Source of the DNA: JBCBGF01 sp038526915
Lineage (GTDB): Bacteria > Pseudomonadota > Alphaproteobacteria > Rhodobacterales > Rhodobacteraceae
Direction: 5' to 3'
Assembly (NCBI GenBank): GCA_038526915.1
Contig: JBCBGF010000004.1
Location: 124,001 to 188,000 of the forward strand
DNA length: 64,000 nt
The notes beneath the pieces were generated by a model. It ran no database searches. It saw only the letters and a program-made list of their open reading frames with translations, and was not told the DNA's origin. The position numbers and the translations under genes were made by a program. Below, piece after piece: positions 26,112 to 35,286 of this stretch. Numbering within the stretch: the first letter of the stretch is position 1; every line of letters starts with the position of its first letter.

Positions 26112-28878
26112 ACCCGGGCCCGCGTCCGAAAACCAAGCTACGCTTATCCTGCCGCCTAACGCGGTCTTTGACCGCGAGGCTGTAAGCGGTGCGATAAACG
26201 CACAGATCGCGTCTGCGGATGGCGCACGCGATGTGCGTGCGATTCTGGTGGGCGAACTGAAATCCGCCCTGACATCGGGACGCAAAGCCATCGCCGAAGC
26301 GTTCACCGCGCAACCGTTCGCCGCGCGCGAGGCCGTGGCGAGCTATGCGTACCTCACCGATTGCGCACTCTCGGTCGTTTTCCGAACGGTAAAGGATCAC
26401 ATCCACCCCAACCCCAATCCGACAGAGGGCGAACGCTTGGCCCTGCTGGCTGTTGGCGGGTACGGGCGCGCCGAGATGGCGCCCTACTCCGACGTCGATC
26501 TTTTGTTTCTGACGCCTTACAAAATCACCGCCTGGGCCGAGAGCGTGATCGAGTCCATGCTCTATGTCCTTTGGGACCTGCACCTGAAGGTGGGCCATGC
26601 CAGCCGGACGGTGAAGGACTGCATCCGCCTCGGCCGCGATGACTATACGATCCGGACGGCCCTTCTGGAGCATCGCTATATCGACGGGCATGCGCCCCTG
26701 GCGGCAGAGTTGGGCGACCGTCTCTGGCACGATCTGTTCCGCGGCACGGGCCCAGCGTTTGTCGAAGCGAAGCTGGAAGAACGGGCGCAACGGCACCGCA
26801 AGCAAGGCGGCCAGCGCTATGTGGTCGAGCCCAATGTGAAAGAGGGCAAAGGGGGCTTGCGCGATTTGCAGACGCTGTTCTGGATCGCGAAATACGTCAA
26901 CAACGTGGGTGATGCCGCCGATCTCGTCGCCTTAGGCACATTTCGGCAGGAAGAGTTTGACGACTTCCTAAAGGCCGAGACGTTCCTTATGGCTGTACGA
27001 TGCCATCTGCACCTGATTTCCGGCCGCGCGATGGACCAGCTGACCTTCGACCTGCAGGTCGAAGTGGCCGAGCGGCTTGGTTATGTCGATCAGGGGGGCC
27101 GGCGCGCGGTCGAGCACTTTATGCAGGATTACTTCCGGCATGCCACCAAAGTGGGTGAGCTTACCCGGATCCTTCTGACAGCCCTAGAGGCGCGTCACGC
27201 CAAGAAGGCGCCGGCGCTCATGCGGATGCTGCGGCGGCGGCGCAAGCTGAAAGACGGCTACGCGATTGTCCACAACCGGATCAACTGCGCCGATGAGGCG
27301 GCGTTTCTGTCCGACAAGCTGAACCTTTTGCGCATCTTTGAAGAGGCTCTGCGCACAGGCTATTTGCTGCACCCCGATGTGATGCGGCTGATATCGGCCA
27401 ACCTCGACCTGATCGACGATGACATGCGGTCCGATCCCGAAGCACGGCGGATCTTCATCGATCTTTTGCTCAAACACGGAAACCCCGAACGGGCGCTCCG
27501 GCGGATGAATGAACTTGGCGTGCTCGCCGCCTTTATCCCCGAATTTGCGCCTATCGTCGCGATGATGCAGTTCAACATGTACCACTCCTACACAGTGGAC
27601 GAACACACTATCCAATGCATCTCGGTTCTGGCGCAGATCGAGCGCGGCGAGCTTGTTGAAGAACTGCCCGTGGCGAGCCGTATTCTGAAGAATGGGCTGG
27701 ATCGCAAAATCCTCTATATCGCGCTCCTTTTGCACGACATTGGCAAGGGCCGGGATGAGGATCACTCCGTCCTGGGTGCCCAGATCACTCGCAAGGTCGT
27801 GGCGCGTCTGGGCTTTCGCAAGGAAGAGGCGGAAACGGTTGAGTGGCTTGTGCGCTATCACCTGTTGATGTCCGACATCGCGCAGAAGCGTGACCTGGCC
27901 GACCCGCGGACCGTGCGGTATTTTGCAAAGGCCGTGCGCACGCGCAAGCGGCTGGACTTGCTGACGGTGCTCACCGTCTGCGACATCCGCGGCGTCGGCC
28001 CGAATACATGGAACAATTGGAAGGCGCAGCTGCTGCGGACGCTGTACCGCGAAACGGCCAATGCGCTGGAGGGCGGGCTGGAAGACGTCAACCGCGAAAG
28101 CCGCGAAGACGAGGCGAAACGCGCCGTGCGCGAGGCATTGGCGAACTGGCCCGCGAAGGAGCTGCGGGCCGAGACGTCGCGGCACTACGGCCCCTACTGG
28201 CAAGGGTTGCCGACATCGGCCCATGTGGTTTTGGCCCAGCTTTTGCGGGACATCCCCGATGGAGAGGTGCGCATCGACCTGTTCCTCGACGAGGATCGCG
28301 ATGCGACCCGGGCCTGTTTTGCACTGCAAGACCACCCGGGGATCTTTGCCCGGCTTGCCGGGGCGCTTGCGCTGGTTGGTGCCAATGTGGTGGATGCGCG
28401 GACCTACACGTCGAAAGACGGCTACGCGACGGCGGTGTTCTGGGTACAGGATGCGGAAGGTCGGCCCTTTGCGGCTTCGCGGATGCCGCGCCTGCGGGGC
28501 ATGATCGAAAAGACGCTCAGGGGCGAAGTCGTTGCGCGCGATGCTTTCAAGGATCGCGACAAGCTCAAGAAACGCGAACGCGCGTTCCGGGTGCCCACGT
28601 CAATCGCCTTCGACAACGAAGGGTCGGACATCTACACGATCATCGAGGTCGATACGCGCGACCGGCCTGGGTTGCTCTACGATCTTGCGCGCGCCCTTGC
28701 CGCCTCTCACGCCTATGTCGCCAGCGCGGTGATCGCGACCTATGGCGAACAGGTCGTCGACAGTTTTTACGTCAAGGACATGTTCGGGCTGAAGTACCAC
28801 TCGAAGTCCAAGCAGAAATCGCTGGAACGCAAGTTGCGCGCGGCGATTGAAAGCGGGGCGGAGCGGGCGCGCGATTGA
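26068..28878 (+). CDS. glnD: Bifunctional uridylyltransferase / uridylyl-removing enzyme GlnD
   Basis: About 936 residues. It uridylylates PII proteins when glutamine is low and deuridylylates them when it is high. Domains in order: nucleotidyltransferase (GGYGRAEMAPYSDVDLLFL near 130-148), a helical linker (VEPNVKEGKGGLRDLQTL), an HD hydrolase domain (LLHDIGKGRDEDHS) and two C-terminal ACT domains (DHPGIFARLAGAL and DTRDRPGLLYDLARAL). No ATG precedes the catalytic domain: the frame offers TTG at 26068 and 26071, both inside lppC, so the start is uncertain and the overlap may be 44 bp or less. The stop overlaps murJ by 1 nt. Confidence 0.92.
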   Translation: MLTPPQEALAAPGSEPGPASENQATLILPPNAVFDREAVSGAINAQIASADGARDVRAILVGELKSALTSGRKAIAEAFTAQPFAAREAVASYAYLTDCALSVVFRTVKDHIHPNPNPTEGERLALLAVGGYGRAEMAPYSDVDLLFLTPYKITAWAESVIESMLYVLWDLHLKVGHASRTVKDCIRLGRDDYTIRTALLEHRYIDGHAPLAAELGDRLWHDLFRGTGPAFVEAKLEERAQRHRKQGGQRYVVEPNVKEGKGGLRDLQTLFWIAKYVNNVGDAADLVALGTFRQEEFDDFLKAETFLMAVRCHLHLISGRAMDQLTFDLQVEVAERLGYVDQGGRRAVEHFMQDYFRHATKVGELTRILLTALEARHAKKAPALMRMLRRRRKLKDGYAIVHNRINCADEAAFLSDKLNLLRIFEEALRTGYLLHPDVMRLISANLDLIDDDMRSDPEARRIFIDLLLKHGNPERALRRMNELGVLAAFIPEFAPIVAMMQFNMYHSYTVDEHTIQCISVLAQIERGELVEELPVASRILKNGLDRKILYIALLLHDIGKGRDEDHSVLGAQITRKVVARLGFRKEEAETVEWLVRYHLLMSDIAQKRDLADPRTVRYFAKAVRTRKRLDLLTVLTVCDIRGVGPNTWNNWKAQLLRTLYRETANALEGGLEDVNRESREDEAKRAVREALANWPAKELRAETSRHYGPYWQGLPTSAHVVLAQLLRDIPDGEVRIDLFLDEDRDATRACFALQDHPGIFARLAGALALVGANVVDARTYTSKDGYATAVFWVQDAEGRPFAASRMPRLRGMIEKTLRGEVVARDAFKDRDKLKKRERAFRVPTSIAFDNEGSDIYTIIEVDTRDRPGLLYDLARALAASHAYVASAVIATYGEQVVDSFYVKDMFGLKYHSKSKQKSLERKLRAAIESGAERARD

Positions 28879-30416
28879 TGCGACAGATCCGGCTGGTCTC
28901 GGCCTTTTTCACGGTGGGTGCCTGGACGATGGCCAGCCGTATCCTGGGGTTTGTCCGCGATATCATGATCGCGGCGTTTCTGGGGGCGGGACCCGCGGCC
29001 GAAGCGTTCCTGATCGCGTTCTCGCTCCCGAACCTCTTTCGTCGATTCTTCGCTGAAGGCGCGTTCAACATGGCCTTTGTGCCGATGTTCTCAAAAAAGC
29101 TCGAGGGCGGCGAAGATCCCAAGGCGTTCGCGCAGGATGCCTTTGCTGGGCTGGCGGGGGTGTTGATCGTCGTCACCGTGATCGCGCTCTTCGCGATGCC
29201 GTGGCTGGTGATCGCGATGGCGTCTGGGTTTGTGGGCGATGAACGGTTTGACTTGGCCGTGGATTACGGGCGGATCGCCTTTCCTTACATCCTGTTCATC
29301 TCCCTCGCGGCGCTCTTATCCGGCGTCCTGAACGCGACGGGGCGCTTCGTTGCCGCCGCCGCCGCGCCGGTTTTGCTGAACGTTCTGTTTGTGGCCGCGA
29401 TGCTGATTGCCGATGCCCGTGGGTGGCCCATCGGGAATGCCCTCGCCGTGACCGTCCCGATCGCTGGTGTGGCGCAATTTGCGCTGGTGTGGTGGGCGGC
29501 GGCGCGCGCAGGCTTCGCCTTGCGGCCGCGCTGGCCGAAGCTCACGCCCGATATCAAGCGTCTGGCGATCATTGCAGCACCCGCCGCGCTGGCCGGTGGC
29601 GTGGTGCAGGTGAACCTGCTGGTCGGTCGGCAAGTGGCGAGTTTTTTCGATGGGGCCATCGTCTGGCTGGGTTTTGCGGACCGTCTTTACCAGCTGCCAC
29701 TGGGCGTAGTGGGGATTGCGATTGGCGTCGTACTCTTGCCCGATCTGTCGCGACGGCTGCGCGCGGATGACGGTGCGGGGGGACAGAATGCCTTCAACCG
29801 CGCGGCGGAGATTGCTTTGGCGCTGACGGTGCCGGCTGCCGTGGCCCTCGCGGTGATCCCGGCAGCGTTGGTCAGTGTCCTGTTCGAACGCGGGGCCTTT
29901 ACGGACGAGGACACGGCGGCTACCGCCTTAGCTGTCGCGGTCTATGGGCTGGGGCTGCCGGCATTCGTGTTGCAGAAGGTCTTGCAGCCGCTCTATTTCG
30001 CCCGCGAGGACACCAAGACCCCGTTCTACTACGCGCTTGTCGCGCTGGTCGTGAATGCTGTGATCGCAATCGGACTAGCGCCTCTGATCGGCTACATCGC
30101 GGCGGCCTGGGGCACGACACTCGCGGGTTGGGCGATGGCGTTTTTATTGTGGCGGGGCACGAAGGGGATGGGGGCAGCAGCCGAGATTGACACGCGGTTC
30201 CGTGACCGCATTTGGCGAATCGTTGCGGCGGCGCTGGTGATGGGGGCGGTGTTGTGGGTGGCGGCGTGGCTCGGCTCCCCGGCGCTGGAGGCGCCGACCT
30301 GGCGGTATCTGGCGCTGGCCGGGCTGGTCGCGCTCGGGGCGGCGACCTATTTCGGCGCGGCGCAAGTGTTGGGCGCGTTGCGGGTGACTGAGTTGCGTGA
30401 GGCGTTGCGACGGTGA
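28878..30416 (+). CDS. murJ: Lipid II flippase MurJ
   Basis: A 512-residue polytopic MOP-superfamily protein with about 14 membrane helices, moving lipid II across the inner membrane for peptidoglycan synthesis. The N-terminal ASRILGFVRDIMIAAFLGAG contains the two conserved Arg residues, and SLPNLFRRFFAEGAFNMAFVP the family signature. ATG at 28878 shares its A with the glnD stop; a TTG one codon earlier is less likely. The glnD-murJ pair is common in alphaproteobacteria. It converges on the rhomboid gene 44 bp away. Confidence 0.95.
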   Translation: MRQIRLVSAFFTVGAWTMASRILGFVRDIMIAAFLGAGPAAEAFLIAFSLPNLFRRFFAEGAFNMAFVPMFSKKLEGGEDPKAFAQDAFAGLAGVLIVVTVIALFAMPWLVIAMASGFVGDERFDLAVDYGRIAFPYILFISLAALLSGVLNATGRFVAAAAAPVLLNVLFVAAMLIADARGWPIGNALAVTVPIAGVAQFALVWWAAARAGFALRPRWPKLTPDIKRLAIIAAPAALAGGVVQVNLLVGRQVASFFDGAIVWLGFADRLYQLPLGVVGIAIGVVLLPDLSRRLRADDGAGGQNAFNRAAEIALALTVPAAVALAVIPAALVSVLFERGAFTDEDTAATALAVAVYGLGLPAFVLQKVLQPLYFAREDTKTPFYYALVALVVNAVIAIGLAPLIGYIAAAWGTTLAGWAMAFLLWRGTKGMGAAAEIDTRFRDRIWRIVAAALVMGAVLWVAAWLGSPALEAPTWRYLALAGLVALGAATYFGAAQVLGALRVTELREALRR

Positions 30417-30460
30417 CGCAGTGCGTTTCTGTCCCGCCCCTACGCTAGGGCGACAGACAG

Positions 30461-31147
30461 CTACCGCTGCCGCAACCGGTTCAGCATTCGCGCGAGCCCA
30501 CCGGGCGCCACCAGCGGCGAGATGAGGAACCCCGTCCCGAACCCTGCGATATCCGCGATCCAGTCCTGCCCTGTGCCGAACAGAAGCCCGAACACTAACT
30601 GGATACAAAGCAGCGCACCGATCAGGTAGAACGCGCGATATTGCGGCTCACCCACCGCGCCCATCTGGACCCAGAGGATAAAGGTATAGGCCCCGATCAG
30701 CCCGTACACCGCCGGGTATCCACCGGCCAGCGGCGTGGGATCATCGGTGACAATTGCAAAGACCAAGGCCCCAACAGTCGCTGCGGCAAAGAACACCACG
30801 ATCACGGCCCAAGAACTGAACACATCCCCCACCATCTTGCCCAGCGCCAGAAGGAAGACGAGCGCCATGATCATGTGCGTGAAGCCCACATGGACGAAAG
30901 GATAGGTCACAAACCGGATCACATGCTCAGCCGGCCATTGCCACGCCTCAAGCATCAGATCGAACACCGGCCCGAAGAAGGCGTATTGCTGCAGCGCCAT
31001 CAACCGCCAGCCCACGCCTTCGGCCCCGCCGACGAACCCTTGCGCCCCTGCCGCCAACACAAGCTCCGCCAGGACCATCGGCAAGGCCAAAAGGACGACC
31101 CCCGCGGGCAACGGGTTGATGGGTGGGGCGTTTGGATCACTGCTCAT
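30461..31147 (-). CDS. Rhomboid-family membrane protein, probably inactive
   Basis: A 228-residue protein with about six membrane helices after a short polar N-terminus. The rhomboid fold is indicated by the loop-1-like WRL...TYPFVHVGFTHMIMALVFLLALG and by GGYPAVYGLIGAY (142-154), which aligns with the GxSGAxxGLxGA catalytic motif. At the nucleophile position there is Tyr144 followed by Pro instead of Ser-Gly, and the C-terminal catalytic His position reads Asp199 (WIADIAGFGTGF). Both catalytic residues therefore appear lost, so a non-proteolytic binding or quality-control role is more likely. ATG at 31147 is used because codons further upstream lack homology and overlap the trpS start. Confidence 0.82.
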   Translation of the reverse strand: MSSDPNAPPINPLPAGVVLLALPMVLAELVLAAGAQGFVGGAEGVGWRLMALQQYAFFGPVFDLMLEAWQWPAEHVIRFVTYPFVHVGFTHMIMALVFLLALGKMVGDVFSSWAVIVVFFAAATVGALVFAIVTDDPTPLAGGYPAVYGLIGAYTFILWVQMGAVGEPQYRAFYLIGALLCIQLVFGLLFGTGQDWIADIAGFGTGFLISPLVAPGGLARMLNRLRQR

Positions 31148-31223
31148 ACCCTTGGCCTTTCTTGACGGGCACCTGTGGCATGGGTAAGCGACCCCAGCCC
31201 GGAAATCCACCACGGAGACACCC

Positions 31224-32243
31224 ATGACCACGCCCGCGTTCACGCCACGCGTCTTTTCAGGCATCAAGCCCTCCGGCGGCCTGACGCTGGGCAACTACCT
31301 TGGCATGGTCAAGCGCGCAGTTGAGATGCAGAACAGTGGATCGTTCGAGACGATCTATTGCATCGTCGATCTGCACGCGATCACGGTGTGGCAGGATCCG
31401 GCGGACCTGACCCTGCGCACTCGTGAACTGGCGGCGTTCTTTGTGGCCAGCGGGATCGACCCGGAGCGTTCGATCCTGTTTGCGCAAAGCCAGGTGGCCG
31501 AACACGCGCAACTGGCCTGGATCTTCAACTGTGTCGCACGCATGGGCTGGATGGGCCGGATGACCCAGTGGAAGGACAAGGCGGGCAAGAACTCGGAGAA
31601 TGCCTCGCTGGGGCTGTTTGCCTATCCCGCCCTGATGGCCGCCGACATCCTGCTTTATCACGCCACGCATGTGCCGGTGGGTGACGACCAGAAGCAGCAC
31701 CTGGAATTGACCCGCGACATCGCGGCGAAGTTCAACAATGACTATGGGACCGAGTTTTTCCCGATCACCGAACCCGTGATCGAAGGCGCGGCCACGCGGG
31801 TGATGAACCTGCGCGACGGCACCAAGAAGATGTCGAAGTCGGACGCCTCGGATATGAGCCGGATCAACATGGGCGATGATGCGGACACCATCGCCAAGAA
31901 AATCCGAAAGGCCAAGACCGATCCCGACCCCCTGCCCGACAGCTATGATGGGTTGGCCGACCGGCCCGAGGCGCGCAACCTGGTGAATATCTATGCGGCG
32001 TTGGCCGAGGTGGACCGGGATGCCGTGATGGCCGAGTTCGCGGGCCAGCAGTTCGGGGCGTTCAAACCCCGCCTCGCGGAACTCGCCGTCGAGAAGGTCG
32101 GCCCGATCTCGGCGGAGATGACCCGGCTGATGCAGGACACGGCCGAGCTTGACCGCCTGATCGCCCGCGGGGCCGAACGCGCGCGCGAGATCGCGGCGCC
32201 CATTCTGGCACGGACCTATGAAATCGTCGGAATGGTGCGTTAG
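31224..32243 (+). CDS. trpS: Tryptophanyl-tRNA synthetase
   Basis: A 339-residue class I synthetase attaching tryptophan to its tRNA. The HIGH-equivalent occurs as GIKPSGGLTLGNYLG near residue 13 and KMSKS at 202-206, with DIVALSTRACT-type spacing and VPVGDDQKQHLELTRDIA between them. The ATG at 31224 lies behind CGGAGA. Divergent from the rhomboid gene by 76 bp. No T-box or trp leader is visible upstream, as expected for this group. Confidence 0.96.
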   Translation: MTTPAFTPRVFSGIKPSGGLTLGNYLGMVKRAVEMQNSGSFETIYCIVDLHAITVWQDPADLTLRTRELAAFFVASGIDPERSILFAQSQVAEHAQLAWIFNCVARMGWMGRMTQWKDKAGKNSENASLGLFAYPALMAADILLYHATHVPVGDDQKQHLELTRDIAAKFNNDYGTEFFPITEPVIEGAATRVMNLRDGTKKMSKSDASDMSRINMGDDADTIAKKIRKAKTDPDPLPDSYDGLADRPEARNLVNIYAALAEVDRDAVMAEFAGQQFGAFKPRLAELAVEKVGPISAEMTRLMQDTAELDRLIARGAERAREIAAPILARTYEIVGMVR

Positions 32244-32408
32244 GGTCAGGACCCTTACGCGGCCTGCGTCACAAAACGGAAACACGCGCAGGCTAGTGTC
32301 AGGCGGCGCATCGGGTCGCAACTTGTCCCCGCGATCAGGCCTATCAGGTCAGCCCATAGGCCCGTCCCGATGCTCACGACGTGGGCAGTCCGCAATCCAT
32401 GCCCTCAA

Positions 32409-32437
32409 GGCCTCTCGGCTCTCCCCGCCGAGAGGCC
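32409..32437. other. Strong GC-rich hairpin upstream of the aminotransferase gene
   Basis: A perfect 11-bp stem (32409-32419 with 32427-32437) around a 7-nt loop, in the 289-bp gap between trpS and the aminotransferase gene. No T run follows on either strand. It could be a trpS 3' structure, a 5' leader element or part of a small RNA. Confidence 0.55.
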
Positions 32438-32532
32438 GCAGTGGCCGGCCCATGTGCCGAAACACAGATCCCCCTCACATCTGGACAGGCGACCGGCAAG
32501 CCCCTACCTTCCGTCGGTCGGGAGGATGAAGC

Positions 32533-33393
32533 ATGGCAACCGGGCAGAATATACGCACCTATTTTGAGGGCACTTGGCACGACGGCGACACCCCGATCAT
32601 GCGCGCCGCCGATCACGGCGCGTGGTTGGGCAGCAGCGTCTTTGACGGTGCCCGCTACTTTGATGGCGTGGCGCCCGACCTTGAGGCGCATTGTGCGCGC
32701 GTCAATCGCTCAGCCGAGGCGCTGATGATCACCCCGACCGTGAGCGTCCAGGACATGGTTGCCTTGATCCATGAGGGACTGGCCGCCTATCCAAAGTCTG
32801 CTGCCGTCTATATCCGCCCGATGTACTGGGCCATCGACGGCGATGCCTCGGCCATTGTCCCGTCGTCCGACAAAACGGGGTTTGCCGTTTCCCTGGAAGA
32901 AATCCCCCTCGCCCCGCCAGACGCGTCAACCACACTAGGCAGAACGCAGTTTCGCCGCCCGGTTTTGGAAAGCAGCGTGGTGAACGCCAAAGCGGGCTGC
33001 CTTTATCCCAACAACGCGCGGATGCTGCGCGAGGTGCGGGCAAACGGCTTTGGCAATGCACTGGTGGCCGATGCGATGGGCAATGTCGCCGAAAGCGCGA
33101 CGGCGAATGTGTTCATGGTCCGCGACGGCGAAGTCTTCACGCCCATCGCAAACGGCACGTTCCTGGCCGGTATCACCCGCGCCCGTCACATGACCAACCT
33201 GGAGATGGATGGCACACCCGTGCGCGAAGCGGTGCTAAGCTTCGATGATTTCCGCGAAGCAGATGAAGTCTTTCTGTCGGGCAACATGTCCAAAGTAACA
33301 CCGGTCACAGAGTTTGACGGAACCCACTATCAGGTGGGCCCCGTCGCACGGCGCGTCCGCGAGATGTATTGGGACTGGGCCCTGAGCCAGTAG
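32533..33393 (+). CDS. Class IV PLP-dependent aminotransferase (branched-chain aminotransferase-like)
   Basis: A 286-residue fold type IV aminotransferase. Lys153 (VNAKAGCLYPN) is the PLP Schiff-base residue and Glu187 (VAESATANVF) the pyridine-nitrogen contact. Chain length and the N-terminal YFEGTWHDGDTPIMRAADHG resemble the IlvE-like branched-chain aminotransferases, but D-amino acid aminotransferase or 4-amino-4-deoxychorismate lyase cannot be excluded by eye. A good GGGAGG ribosome site stands upstream of the ATG. Apparently monocistronic, with UspA 73 bp after it. Confidence 0.85.
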   Translation: MATGQNIRTYFEGTWHDGDTPIMRAADHGAWLGSSVFDGARYFDGVAPDLEAHCARVNRSAEALMITPTVSVQDMVALIHEGLAAYPKSAAVYIRPMYWAIDGDASAIVPSSDKTGFAVSLEEIPLAPPDASTTLGRTQFRRPVLESSVVNAKAGCLYPNNARMLREVRANGFGNALVADAMGNVAESATANVFMVRDGEVFTPIANGTFLAGITRARHMTNLEMDGTPVREAVLSFDDFREADEVFLSGNMSKVTPVTEFDGTHYQVGPVARRVREMYWDWALSQ

Positions 33394-33466
33394 CGCCGTC
33401 GCAACATCCCCATTGCGCGCGCTGCTGCGCGCCGCCATGATCCCACCGACCAGGGAGGCTCGGCCC

Positions 33467-33922
33467 ATGCGAAAGTTTCTTGTCGTGCTCGACGACAGCC
33501 GCGAATGCCTGAACGCCATGCGCTTTGCGGCCATGCGGGCCGCGCGGACAGGTGGAGGTGTCCAGGTCCTGTCGATTATTCCGCCCGATGAGTTCAACCA
33601 TTGGATCGGTGTCGGCGACATCATGCGGGAAGAGGCGCGCGAGCGTATTCACGCGCATTTCGACGTCTTCGCAAAATGGATGCGCGACAAACAGGGGGTG
33701 TCTCCCGAACTGGTCATTCGCGAAGGCGAGCTTGTGCCTGAAATCCTGGCCCAGATCCGCGAAGATGACGAAATCGGTGTGGTTGTCCTGGGCGCGGGCA
33801 ATGACAAAAAGGGCCCCGGCCCGCTGGTTTCCCAGCTTTCCAAGTCGTCGGGATCGCTTCCGGTTCCGATCACCATCGTGCCCGGAGAGATGTCGAAAGA
33901 GCGCCTGGAAGCGGTGACCTGA
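33467..33922 (+). CDS. Universal stress protein (UspA family)
   Basis: A 151-residue single-domain UspA. It starts with the family beta strand KFLVVLDDSRECLNAM and contains the GxxG-type nucleotide-binding region as VVLGAGNDKKGPGPLVSQL, followed by PVPITIVPG. The glycines suggest an ATP-binding subtype. ATG at 33467 has AGGGAGG 9 nt upstream; earlier in-frame ATGs lack one. Its exact role is not known. A palindrome stands 4 bp after the stop. Confidence 0.85.
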   Translation: MRKFLVVLDDSRECLNAMRFAAMRAARTGGGVQVLSIIPPDEFNHWIGVGDIMREEARERIHAHFDVFAKWMRDKQGVSPELVIREGELVPEILAQIREDDEIGVVVLGAGNDKKGPGPLVSQLSKSSGSLPVPITIVPGEMSKERLEAVT

Positions 33923-33925
33923 TCC

Positions 33926-33946
33926 AGTTTGGAATTATTCCAAACT
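33926..33946. promoter_or_regulatory. Inverted repeat resembling an Irr (ICE) iron box upstream of nfuA
   Basis: AGTTTGGAA-TTA-TTCCAAACT is a perfect 9-bp inverted repeat with a 3-nt centre, 52 bp before the nfuA ATG and directly upstream of a possible -35 (TTGATC, 33948-33953). Its architecture, TTTxGAA-N3-TTCxAAA, is that reported for Irr boxes in alphaproteobacteria. It could also be a weak hairpin ending the UspA transcript, but no T run follows. Confidence 0.45.
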
Positions 33947-33998
33947 CTTGATCTTGCCCGCGTGACACAGCATATATGGCGTATACTTGGAGGCGCGC

Positions 33999-34562
33999 AT
34001 GTTTATCCAAACCGAGTCCACGCCGAACCCGGCGACACTGAAGTTTTTGCCCGGTCAAACGGTGCTTGAAACAGGCACGGCTGACTTTCCATCCGCGGAT
34101 GCTGCCGGGGCGTCGCCTCTGGCCACACGCATCTTTGCGGTTGCGGGCGTCACGGGGGTGTTTTTCGGCAATGATTTCGTCACCGTGACCAAATCGGAAG
34201 CGACCGAGTGGGATCATGTGAAGCCCGCAATTCTGGGCGCAATTATGGAGCATTTCCAGTCGGGCCAACCGGTGTTGGAAGGCGAAGCAGGCGCGTCGGC
34301 GGGCCATGCCGATCACGATGGCCCCGATGGCGAGATCGTCGATCAGATCAAGGAACTGCTCGATACACGCGTGCGCCCGGCTGTGGCGCAGGATGGCGGT
34401 GACATCACGTTCCACGGGTTCGATCGCGGCATCGTGTATTTGCACATGCAAGGTGCCTGTGCCGGATGCCCATCGTCGACCCTGACGCTCAAGATGGGGA
34501 TCGAGAACCTTCTGCGGCACTACATTCCCGAGGTTCTTGAGGTGCGCCCGGTTGCGGCCTGA
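33999..34562 (+). CDS. nfuA: NfuA-type Fe-S cluster carrier (NifU C-terminal domain)
   Basis: A 187-residue two-domain protein: an N-terminal Nfu_N domain (FIQTESTPNPATLKFLPGQ, with FAVAGVTGVFFGNDFVTVTK) and a C-terminal NifU domain with the cluster-ligating CxxC at 154/157 (GACAGCPSSTLTLK). It receives Fe-S clusters and passes them to client enzymes. ATG at 33999 follows TGGAGG by 5 nt. The upstream inverted repeat suggests iron-dependent control. The 3' end overlaps tsaB by 11 nt. Confidence 0.92.
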   Translation: MFIQTESTPNPATLKFLPGQTVLETGTADFPSADAAGASPLATRIFAVAGVTGVFFGNDFVTVTKSEATEWDHVKPAILGAIMEHFQSGQPVLEGEAGASAGHADHDGPDGEIVDQIKELLDTRVRPAVAQDGGDITFHGFDRGIVYLHMQGACAGCPSSTLTLKMGIENLLRHYIPEVLEVRPVAA

Positions 34563-35286
34563 CCCAACGATCCTTGCAATTGACACGTCGGCCGCGCATT
34601 GCGCGGTCGCTTTGCGTTTAGGCGGCAAGGTTGTTGCCAGCCGGTACGACGAGATGGCCCGTGGCCAGGTCGAGCGGTTGGTGCCATTGATGGAAGAAAT
34701 ACTGCAAGACCACGGCGCTGTCTTCGAAGAAGTTGAAGCGATCGGGGTGGGTATTGGACCGGGGAATTTTACCGGCATCAGGATATCGGTGGCGACCGCC
34801 CGCGGTCTTGCCCTTGGCCTGGGTATCCCGGCGATTGGCGTGTCGGGTTTCGATCTGATCCTCGGTCCCGAAGCAGCGCAGGATACACGACCGCATCTCG
34901 TGGCGATCCCCGTGCCGCGCGACGATCACGCGGCTTATGTCCGGCTCTACGAGGGCTTTACTCCGGCGAGCGATGCGATGCGCCTTCAAGTCTTGCTGGA
35001 ACACGACGAGACCCCCCCGGAAGATGTCGATCTACCGGACCTGCCCGAGGATGCCGACATCCTGGGGGTTCACGCAGCAGCCATCGGCTGGATCACCGGC
35101 AAAGACGGGGCCTATCGTGACTATAAGTTCCGCGACCTGCCGACAGACCCTGCGCCAGCCATTGCAGAGATCGCTGAACGCAAGTTGCAGCTGTTCGGCG
35201 CGGAGGCGCCGCGGCCCGCACCCCTCTATATCCGCCCACCAGACGCCGCCCCACCGCGTGATCCGGCACCACGCATCCTGACGTGA
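34552..35286 (+). CDS. tsaB: tRNA threonylcarbamoyladenosine synthesis protein TsaB
   Basis: A 244-residue ASKHA-fold protein that partners TsaD in making t6A37 in ANN-decoding tRNAs. N-terminal TILAIDTSAAHCAVAL, the GIGPGNFTGIRISVATARGLALG core and the later ATP-site strands are typical. The start is most likely the TTG at 34552, with GAGGTG seven nucleotides upstream inside nfuA; a TTG at 34537 is in frame too. It overlaps nfuA by 11 nt and rimI by 4 nt (GTGA). Confidence 0.92.
   Translation: MRPDPTILAIDTSAAHCAVALRLGGKVVASRYDEMARGQVERLVPLMEEILQDHGAVFEEVEAIGVGIGPGNFTGIRISVATARGLALGLGIPAIGVSGFDLILGPEAAQDTRPHLVAIPVPRDDHAAYVRLYEGFTPASDAMRLQVLLEHDETPPEDVDLPDLPEDADILGVHAAAIGWITGKDGAYRDYKFRDLPTDPAPAIAEIAERKLQLFGAEAPRPAPLYIRPPDAAPPRDPAPRILT

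Noticed and set aside
27184..28335. 383-codon minus-strand frame opposite glnD
   Set aside because: Antisense to the HD and ACT domains of GlnD; no start site or motif of its own.
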